Shown piece after piece: positions 21,996-28,661 of a DNA stretch of 28,661 nucleotides. Position 1 is the first letter of the stretch. Each line of letters opens with the position of its first letter. The notes beneath the pieces are model-generated. The model made no database searches. It was not told the DNA's origin and worked only from the letters and a program-made list of their open reading frames with translations. This stretch comes from Brachionus plicatilis (lineage: Eukaryota > Rotifera > Eurotatoria > Ploima > Brachionidae): contig QEOQ01000022.1 in the NCBI GenBank assembly GCA_010279815.1, forward strand, positions 297,505-326,165, read 5' to 3'. The position numbers and the translations under genes are program-made.

Positions 21996-22045
21996 ACAAT
22001 GCCTTTAATTTTAACAGCTGAAAAAAAAAAAAGGTAAGTTTTTAC

Positions 22046-22681
22046 CTGGCTGGAGCGATTGGTGGGAGAGGAGCGGTGCGATGAAGGCGACGAAGAAGAC
22101 GAATGGGCTATCATCGCATCACTGCGAGTGAGAACTTTGGCCGCCTGGACACCAACTTTGCCGCTGTTCGCTTCTACTTTGATTCGGTTTTGGTTGACAA
22201 TGAACTCGGTGTCTAGACTGTCCGACTCGTTCTGATCGCTGGACGACAGCGAGCTGATTATGCTCGACGTGCCAGAGTTGTATTTGTTCTGCTCCAAATT
22301 GTGAAGCTCGTCGTCCGAGTTCACCGAGACTGTTTTGACGCGTTTGCTCTCAATTTCACTGGCTGCCGGCGCAGTCGTACTACAAGCCCGGGTGTTGAGA
22401 AATTTTTTGGCCGTGCTGGTTTTCAGCGAGTTGAAGCCGAACTTCTTGGGCCCGCTGTCCTCGTCGGGCTTGACGAAGTTGGATCTTAGTTTGGAGAAGC
22501 TGGACGCGGATATGCTGGCCGTGGTCGGCGATACTGTGCTATTGGAGCTCGGCTGCGAGGACTGCTTGCTGAGCGAGCGCAGACTCGAGTTGGACATGCC
22601 CGAGCGCACATAGTTCATGTTAGAGGTCGAGTGGCTGCTCAATGCGTTGGTCTTGGAGCCACCGTTCAACGGGACAGGCAT
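22046..22681 (-). CDS. Ser-rich disordered protein, first visible exon
   Basis: Open from ATG 22681 for 212 codons to a CAG/GTAAAAAC splice donor at 22046/22045, phase 0. The frame is also open upstream through a TTG at 22702, but no ATG occurs there. Either ATG 22681 (MPVPLNGGSKTNAL) is the start, or the exon begins at the acceptor-like TTCTCATAG around 22711. The protein is low-complexity: Ser, Thr, Asn and Lys with Ser runs (SSSSSPSSHRSSP), scattered basic patches (SKLRSNFVKPDEDSGPKKFG, ESKRVKT) and acidic patches. G/C content is clearly higher than the flanks, like the other conserved genes. I recognise no domain. A regulatory or scaffold protein is possible but unproven. No following exon could be found between here and the coronin gene. 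Confidence 0.75.
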
Positions 22682-23280
22682 TCTTGTTGTTTGCGTGGAC
22701 AAAAGTCTACCAACTATGAGAAGAGTTTAATCTAAAATTTCTAAATCTTTATCTTTCTTTTCTTTTTGTCATTGTTGTTGTTGTAGTATTTAAAAGATAA
22801 ATCTACCTAAATGGCAAACAAATGCCTTAAGTAAACAGATTATGTCAAATGGGAACAAAAAGAGAGAGGAAATTGAAGTTTGTAATCCAAATATTTGACA
22901 TTTGTTTGTTTGAAAAGTGGGCTTTTGTAGCTGGAGCTGGAGACACGCTCACTCGCACTACCCACTCCACACACAACTGTTCCTAAGTATTGACAATCTA
23001 ATGCTAAATCAAGAAAAGTGGATAGAGAGATTTGCCCTCTCTGAACGAATGTACTCGAGTTGATTGTGTGGAGTCGAGAGCAGGTGGGTGCATGCATGCA
23101 TTTTGTGCGCATGGCAAGAGCTAGCTTGTTTAGTCAGACGGGCTGGGATCAAATTTTTGCTTTTTAGCAATGAAAAAAGAAAGCATAATTTGAGAGTCAT
23201 GCAACGAAAGTTGGTCGGCGAGCTCAAGTTGTGTGCACTTGTGGCTGAGCTAACCTTTGGCTACTAGATCAAGGCCTGTT
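22682..23280 (-). promoter_or_regulatory. G/C-richer 5' region of the Ser-rich gene
   Basis: From about 22900 to 23280 the sequence is far more balanced in composition than other non-coding DNA here, and it contains GCATGCATGCAT (23090-23101). Near the gene, CAACAACAAC-type triplets (minus strand, about 22770-22785) look like leader sequence. Open frames on both strands in this zone overlap each other and show no motif. It is probably the promoter and one or more non-coding leader exons. Confidence 0.45.
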
Positions 23281-24010
23281 TAATGAATGGAGGAGTGTTT
23301 GTTTAAATAAGCAAATAAACAAAATTAATGAGCCACAAATCCGTTCACAAACTGATCAGGTCTCATTTGGCATTTTAAGTGGCTTGTGAAATTGTATTTA
23401 TACTAACATATGAAGAGAAAAAGACAATGGAAAAATTTGAATTATATGCTAATGAGCTTTGGCTAGATTTGAAGCGAGAGTCTTTGTCAAAGTATTTCTC
23501 CCATGGACACAAATTAGATATTAATCTAAAATATGGATAAGCAAAAGCCTAATGAGCGACTAATTCAACGTTATTAAAATTGTTATTGTTACTTTTTTTG
23601 TTGCTGTTGGAGTCTAAGCTCCTTAGGAAAAAGGCTGCAAATTAATTTTGTAGTTAATTTATTCAATCAAGTAGTGAAATTGAAAACAAAAACAACAAAA
23701 ATCACACATAAGTGAAAAAAAATGAGTGAATTTATTTCCCCACTAATATCTTATCTTAAAAAATTATAAAAAAATTTCTTATTTTTTTTTCTTTTTTTGT
23801 TTTTTATTTTTAATTATTTCTTATATAATAATTTTCTACAAAATTTATTTTTTTTTTACATTGAATCGTGACAAGAGGGTTTAAACGAAAGCTAAAGCTA
23901 TTCGGACAAACCCTGGGGAAACTCAAAATTATTTAATTAATAAAAAAAAATAATATCTTATCTTATTTGTGTGTAAATATCTTATTTTTTCACTCACAAT
24001 TTTTCATACC
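23281..24010. other. Spacer with short direct repeats
   Basis: The word AATATCTTATCTTA occurs at about 23745 and 23952, and related AATATCTTATT words occur nearby and again past the pogo-like element (24737). No gene is seen. Confidence 0.4.
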
Positions 24011-24014
24011 TATG

Positions 24015-24731
24015 CAGTCGAACCTCGATATAACGAGCAAGTCGGGCGGAAATTATCCTGCTCGTTATATCGAAACTCGTTGCATCGAAATCCCATTACA
24101 AAAGATGGACAAAAAAATTTTTGATTTCTAATATTTTATTTAACAATAATAAACAAATGGTTAAAAAAATAAAAATTATTTGCAAAAAATCAGAAATAGA
24201 TGTTTGTTTTGTATTGCATTTTTCAATTACAATATTTTCAATATTAAACAAAAAATCAACGATGCTTGGATTATCTTCCTTTTTAATCAAAAAAAATATT
24301 TTAAATCATTAATTCGATCAATTGAATTTTTCGAACTAATAGCTATTTTTTCTGATTAAAAAATTTCTTCGATATCTGAATCACTTTCAACATTGTCCTC
24401 TGTCCATTGTCTCTCATCTCATATTTTTGAGTGTATGTGTCTCAACTTTCAATCATCTTCTAACTGTAGAATTAAATCCTTTGAACAAGATATTTACTTT
24501 CTCGTTTCTTATCTTGGTAAAGATATATACTTTATCAAAACAACTTGTCTCAACTTCAGTTAGAATTGAAAAAAAGACTTAACTCCAACGATGGTTTATC
24601 AGGCTCCATCAAATTGTGTCTGAACAATATAAAGTCTACACTCTTTAAAAATCTCCTTAAAAACCTTATATCTTTTTCTATTGTTTGTAATCGGTTCCGG
24701 TAATACAGCTCGTTATATCGAGGTTTGACTG
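24015..24731. mobile_element. Deleted pogo/Tigger-like transposon
   Basis: The ends are 24-bp inverted repeats with one mismatch, starting CAGTCGAACCTCGATATAAC on the left and CAGTCAAACCTCGATATAAC on the right (reversed). TA follows the right end; the left flank is TATG, so the TA duplication is imperfect or the end is slightly altered. At 717 bp the element is an internally deleted copy. Minus-strand scraps read RQWTEDNVESDSDIEEIF (about 24361-24415) and IEKCNTKQTSISDFLQ (within 24096-24290), like the acidic tail and C-terminal xxQxSISDFF ending of pogo/Tigger transposases. The catalytic domain is absent. Confidence 0.8.
24026..24072. repeat. Subterminal hairpin in the left end of the pogo-like element
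   Basis: CGATATAACGAGCA (24026-24039) is repeated in perfect inverse at 24059-24072. The left terminus therefore contains two head-to-head copies of the core end sequence, while the right terminus shows only one. Confidence 0.85.
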
Positions 24732-24733
24732 TA

Positions 24734-25263
24734 CAAAAATATATCTTATTTATCTTTTTATTTTTTTTAAATAATCAAAATCTTTTTTTGAATGAAGACT
24801 GAAAAGAAGGTTTTTTACCGTTCTGAACCGCCTTGGCATGTGCCTAAATTATTTTTTAGTAATAATTTATTATTATTATTACTTATTAGTTTTAAGCCTC
24901 ATGGACAAAAGAGAAATTTTTAGTTAAAAGTCTTAAAAAAATAAAAATTACAAACTGTTTTACAAATTAATTTTGATTCAAACATTTAAGTAAAAAAATC
25001 TACCTTCATAAGGTCATTTAACATATTAAAATAAAAATAGTTTAAGTTCGATTCCATATTTAGTTTTATTTGTAAGACAAAAAACTTCAATAATAATAGT
25101 AATATTCAAAAAATTATTTAGCCACAAGATGACATTAATTTTTCTTTTATTCTTAATATTGAAATTTAACAAAAAAAAATAATTGAAGCTCATCATATCC
25201 ATTAATTTTGACAATTAGCATCATGAAATTATATAAGATAGATTTTTAATGTTTTTAAAGTAA
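24734..25263. other. A/T-rich spacer
   Basis: No supportable gene. TTATTATTATTATTACTTATT at about 24867-24887 is a small triplet run. Confidence 0.4.
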
Positions 25264-25443
25264 TTCATAAATACTTTTAAAACATTAAGATCAGAAGAGA
25301 AGTCTAATTCATGCAAATTATGCCCTATAATTTGTGAATCAAAGTTTATTGTTTGTATTAGTTGTAATGATTATTTTCATTTAAAAAAATCTTATGTACC
25401 AAAAGTAAAGAAATGGTATTGTGTTAATTGTATTTCTAATTAA
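25264..25443 (+). pseudogene. PHD-finger-like fragment
   Basis: A 59-codon open frame with no ATG, ending TAA at 25441-25443. It reads SCKLCPIICES, KFIVCISCNDYFHLKK, then KKWYCVNCISN. The order Cys-x2-Cys, Cys-x2-Cys, x4, His, ..., Trp-Tyr-Cys-x2-Cys is that of a PHD zinc finger, except that the Cys normally found two residues after the His is absent (HLKK). Isolated PHD fingers of this style end many retrotransposon and DNA-transposon proteins. The frame starts right after AAAG at 25257-25260, so an acceptor is possible. Most likely a transposon relic. Confidence 0.5.
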
Positions 25444-26245
25444 AATTTGATCTTTATTTCTTAATCCTTAATTCACCATATTTTACATTAATTATGGAAA
25501 ATTCACGATATTTTACCATATTTAGCTTAAAATATGGTAATCTAAAAAGGATATTTTTCGTAAAATAACGATAATTATCGTAAATTTCCAATAATTATTG
25601 TAAAATTCTGTGAAAAAAAAGAATTCCAAAATTTTTTGAAAAAAAAACAATTTTCATGAAAAAAAAATTTTTTTTGTTTAGTTTTTTATGAAAAAGTAAA
25701 ACAAAATAAAGTTTGATTGACTTTTTGACCAAAATTAACGTAAATTTCGGTAAATTATTATAAAAAATGGTAAAAAATCAACAACCAAGGAAATATGAAT
25801 TTTTTTGTTGTTATATTAAATTTTTTTAAACTTCAAGATATTTTTATTTTTATTTTTTAACTGAACCAAGTTATAGCTCCTTCTTAATTAAATACAAAAT
25901 GAAATTAAATAAAATAAAATTTAAATTTAAAAGAAGAGTTATTCATTTATTTTTATCTTTTTTTAAAATTGTTTAGTATGTTTTGAAATTTGACTTTTTC
26001 GGCATTTAAACGAAAGAAATATTTTTTTCTAGTTATCAATGTTTTCAAAAAAAGGCTTTTTTGATATTTTATATTGTTCCTTAAATGTATAATGTTATAG
26101 AAACAGTAAATATTACAGTTAAAGAACGGATATATTTTTTGTCACTATATAAATGTAATAGCAAAATTTTAAAAAATGGAATCTTGTAAATTTCCTGGTT
26201 GATCAGTAAATTTCTAAAATAATGAAAAAATGTTTAACGAATTGA
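25444..26245. repeat. A/T-rich tract with ACGTAAAT/TTTTCGTAAAAT words
   Basis: 25460-25790 shares words with the foldback at 20554-20990 (TTTTTCGTAAAATAACG, ATTAACGTAAATTTC). It contains the perfect 12-bp palindrome CGATAATTATCG and a stem formed by TACCATATTT and AAATATGGTA. The arms of a larger inverted repeat are only weakly matched. Nothing else was found up to 26245. Confidence 0.35.
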
Positions 26246-26320
26246 TGCAGTTGTAAAAAGGCTCAATTCTTATGCAAATCAAGATGTCATGGTGGTAACA
26301 ATGCTTGCAAGAATAAATAA
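26246..26320 (+). pseudogene. Cysteine-rich CXC-like tail fragment
   Basis: Twenty-four codons plus stop: CSCKKAQFLCKSRCHG, then GNNACKNK and TAA. The spacing CxCKK...C...CHGG....CKN is that of short zinc-binding tails found at the C-terminus of transposon-encoded proteins. An in-frame TGA lies just before it, so only the tail survives. It cannot be assigned to a transposon family from this alone. Confidence 0.4.
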
Positions 26321-26493
26321 ATAAAGAAAATTTTATTATTTACTATCTTTTTTAGAAATTTACTAAAACCTCTGTTTTTTCAGTAAATTAATGAAACAAA
26401 TAAAAAAACAGTAAAAAAGTAAAACAATACTATTTTAATTTTATTTTAGAAGTTTACTGGCCACTCAGTAATTTTACAAGTTTGCGTGTTTTA

Positions 26494-26540
26494 GAAATTT
26501 GAAATTTGAAAATTTGAAAATTGAAAATAGAAATTTGAAA
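26494..26540. repeat. GAAATTT/GAAAATT minisatellite
   Basis: About six head-to-tail variants of GAAATTT, GAAAATTT and GAAAATT, ending directly at the palindrome that follows. Confidence 0.8.
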
Positions 26541-26595
26541 ATTGTAACCCAATATCCATTCTTTTGCCAAAAGAATGGATATTGGGTTACAATTT
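26539..26595. repeat. Near-perfect palindrome, 28-bp arms, 1-nt centre
   Basis: The arms 26539-26566 and 26568-26595 are perfect inverted copies around a single C at 26567. The left arm reads ATTGTAACCCAATATCCATT followed by CTTTTG. Such a compact palindrome is rare among the imperfect repeats of this window. Confidence 0.95.
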
Positions 26596-26620
26596 CAACG
26601 GTTGAAATCTTAGCCTTTAA

Positions 26621-26755
26621 CTAAAATTTGTTGATTTTTGCAAAATCCGCATCTCGGTCAAAAGACAATTTCTGCGGCAAATATTTCACAACTATCATAA
26701 AATCGTTTGCACTCAATCTGTCTCGATAAGTATCCTCATTTTTGATATTAACACT
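26621..26755 (-). pseudogene. Orphan coding-like island
   Basis: Forty-four codons ending TAG at 26621-26623, with no ATG near the beginning. They include NEDTYRDRLSANDFMIVVKY and LPQKLSFDRDADFAKINKF. Composition is protein-like, with low Lys/Asn/Phe bias compared with noise here. It could be the last exon of a minus-strand gene or transposon protein. No family is recognised. Confidence 0.35.
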
Positions 26756-27202
26756 TTAATCTTAATTATCTAATGCATTAAAAAATTATTTAGCTTTGAA
26801 TTAAATTATCTACTGAATGTATTTTTTTAAATCCAATTACAAAAATGATTTATCTAATGTTTTTTTTAATTAGAATTATCTACTAAAAAAATTATCAAAT
26901 AAATAATCTTAATCATTTTCATGTGTATAACAAACTGAATTTTTTACTAAATTGTAATAGATATTTAATTGTTAATTAAATTTTTCTAATTAAATATTTC
27001 TAAATTTTTCTTTTTGATTCTATAATCTACATGAGTTAAAATTAAAATTGTTAATTAAACTATTAATTAATTAAAATCTCAAAAATAATTACCAAAAAGT
27101 ACAAAAAAGGAGTAGGACTTAGATTAAAAAGATTAAAAAATTTTCAAATATATTTGGCAACTACATCATAATTTTAGCCGCAGTAATCTTTTTTTTATTT
27201 CC
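26756..27202. other. A/T-rich spacer
   Basis: Words such as TTAATTAATTAAAA and AATTATCTA recur, but no ends, genes or structured repeats can be supported. Confidence 0.35.
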
Positions 27203-27563
27203 TTATTCACTCCTTGTGCAGCATAGGATCATTACTTTTGAATTCCATTCAAGTCAATATTTTGCTTTTTCCTTTGCTTCTCCCCATATCATTCCCATTT
27301 CGATGAGCTCTTTCGTATTTTTTGATCTCCATGTTACTGCTGGTCGCCCTACCTTGCGTCGAACTTGAGGTTTCCATTGAAGGGCTATTTTTGGTATCAG
27401 TGTTTCTTTCATTCTGAGTACATGCCCGATCCATCGCAGTCTTTATGCATTGACTTAATGGCTCCGAATTTGTTCTTCTGTATAGGTTTGCATTCGATAA
27501 TGTCTCAAGCCAGTGTATCCCGAGAATCTTCCGCAGGCTTCCATTGTGGAAGGTGTTTAAGTC
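27203..27563 (-). mobile_element. 3' end of a non-LTR retrotransposon (LINE), decayed
   Basis: The minus strand reads DLNTFHNGSLRKILGIHWLE and NANLYRRTN, then after a frameshift near 27440 RWIGHVLRMKETLIPKIALQ, VRRKVGRPAVTW and WGEAKEKAKY. After an in-frame TGA (27254-27256) it reads VMILCCTRSE and stop. This is the familiar C-terminal block of LINE polymerases: RRILGI, RWxGHVLRM, GRPxxTW, W..A...A.DR..W, LCSTRSE. The reverse transcriptase core is missing upstream, as in 5'-truncated copies. Frameshift and stop show it is dead. Its G/C content is clearly higher than the flanks. Confidence 0.8.
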
Positions 27564-27812
27564 ATCTGAACTTCAAATAAATCTTTTAACTTTACAATAT
27601 TAGAACAATTTTTGCAGTAACCTTTATGATCATATTTGTTTTTATTTCAAGCAGGAGTTAGGTTTTTAAATTGATTACAGTTTTTTCATTAATATTGTTA
27701 GAGTTCAACATTCAAGCATTGTATATTTAATTAATAAAATTAATTTGATATTTACAGATTTTGTAAAAAAAAATAATAAAATTTAACTTAAATATTTCAA
27801 TGTTTTACTTTT

Positions 27813-27983
27813 TTAAATGATTTTATAAACAACATTTTTTTTAAATTTTCTGTAAAAGATTATAATATCAAATGGAAGAAGTGTTAATCGGTCTTTTATG
27901 ACAAGGGCACTAACTTGTTGATTAACCTTGAAATTGAATTTTTCATTCATATATTTTATTTTGGCGATTAATTCTTTTTGTAT
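27813..27983 (-). pseudogene. Orphan coding-like island
   Basis: Fifty-six open codons ending TAA at 27813-27815, with an internal ATG at 27950. They include KELIAKIKYMNEKFNFKVNQ and QVSALVIKDRLTLLPFDII. Several codons would be unusual by chance in this A/T-rich setting. It may be an exon fragment or transposon relic. No family is recognised. Confidence 0.3.
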
Positions 27984-28661
27984 TTAAATTTTTGATTGCA
28001 TCATTTAGAATACAAAACCAATAATTTTTTCTTAATTTTCCTAGCAGATTTAATTTGATAAATTTTCTCAACGCTCTATTTTTTTTCTTATGAATAAAAA
28101 ATTAGTAAAATTAAAAATTTCTTTTCTAGAAATCAAAATATCGACATAAATGATCCCGAACAAGAATTATTTAGCAAATGAAATTAAAATGAAGATGAAG
28201 AAGCTCAGTTAATGTTCATAAAATTTATTTTAAAAAAATATATGTATACTAAAAATTTTAATTTTTCAAATGGTTTAAAGGATCAATTTAAAATTCGCTA
28301 TTCATTAATTTTGGAAAAACGGTTTTTTTTCGAAAGCCGAAACCAAATAGGAAAAAAAAGATCATTGTTTGGCAGACAGTAAAATTTTCCTTTTTTTAAA
28401 TAAAGATATTTTTTATAAAGAGAATTGAACTAAATCTTAAATCTTTGTGTTAATTTGTAATATTAAATAGAATAAGAATATTTAAAATCTTATAAAAAAA
28501 GAAAATCATAATGTAAAATTAGTGATAAAATCAGTAATTAGAGTAAATAGAATATTTTTGTCAATTTTTTTGAAGCGACTCATTATTTGCTGAATTTTGA
28601 ACTTTTTTTTAAACTCTTTACTTTTCCAAGTTTAAGCCCTTTAAAATGTAATAATAAACAA
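27984..28661. other. A/T-rich right end of the window
   Basis: The only patch of interest is 28130-28181: TTTCTTTTCTAG, an acceptor-like site, followed by NQNIDINDPEQELFSK and TGA on the plus strand, too short to call. The rest holds no supportable feature. Confidence 0.35.

Noticed and set aside
22682..22702. Extending the Ser-rich protein start to 22702
   Set aside because: That codon is TTG, not ATG. The first ATG in frame is at 22681, though an upstream acceptor remains possible.
22840..23267. Overlapping 67-90-codon frames on both strands upstream of the Ser-rich gene
   Set aside because: They overlap antisense to each other, lack motifs and are explained by the higher G/C content of a likely promoter/leader region.

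Overview
This is animal nuclear DNA: extremely A+T-rich by eye, with spliced genes, two very short introns (50 and 52 bp) beside long repeat-filled ones (1.8 and about 4 kb), and decayed transposons of several classes. The three recognisable proteins (a CKS cell-cycle subunit, alkyl-DHAP synthase, a coronin) are metazoan in character. Base composition, tiny introns and repeat mix suit a small invertebrate; a monogonont rotifer is a reasonable guess but is not proven here. I see no bacterial operon, CRISPR array, rRNA or tRNA gene.

Layout. 241-599 (-): two-exon CKS gene. 734-4365 (+): two-exon alkyl-DHAP synthase (AGPS), head-to-head with CKS across 134 bp that must hold both promoters. 5959-6561 (+): single-exon gene for a secreted, cysteine-rich, membrane-tethered protein of unknown function, with a degraded scrap of its own 3' part about 380 bp downstream. 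7049-9183: hAT-like elements, coding scraps and one orphan terminal-exon candidate. 9367-16828 (-): four-exon coronin, whose first and third introns are filled with inverted-repeat elements; the first also holds a 511-base assembly gap. 19600-22000: nested inverted-repeat elements, a PIF/Harbinger transposase scrap and a possible LINE endonuclease scrap. 22046-22681 (-): first visible exon of a Ser-rich disordered protein whose remaining exons I could not find. 24015-24731: deleted pogo/Tigger-like element. 25264-28661: transposon-type zinc-binding scraps (PHD-like, CXC-like), a near-perfect 57-bp palindrome, the 3' end of a LINE on the minus strand, and unassigned coding islands.

The host genes act in separate pathways (cell-cycle kinase docking, ether-lipid synthesis in peroxisomes, actin dynamics), so the neighbourhood is not a functional cluster. 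The points most worth attention are the AGPS targeting signal (the N-terminal PTS2 region is absent and the protein ends in a PTS1-type AKL), the very long palindrome that runs into the assembly gap inside the coronin gene, a pair of diverged palindromic elements with the same internal architecture, and the coronin with an unusually long Ser/Thr/Asn-rich linker.
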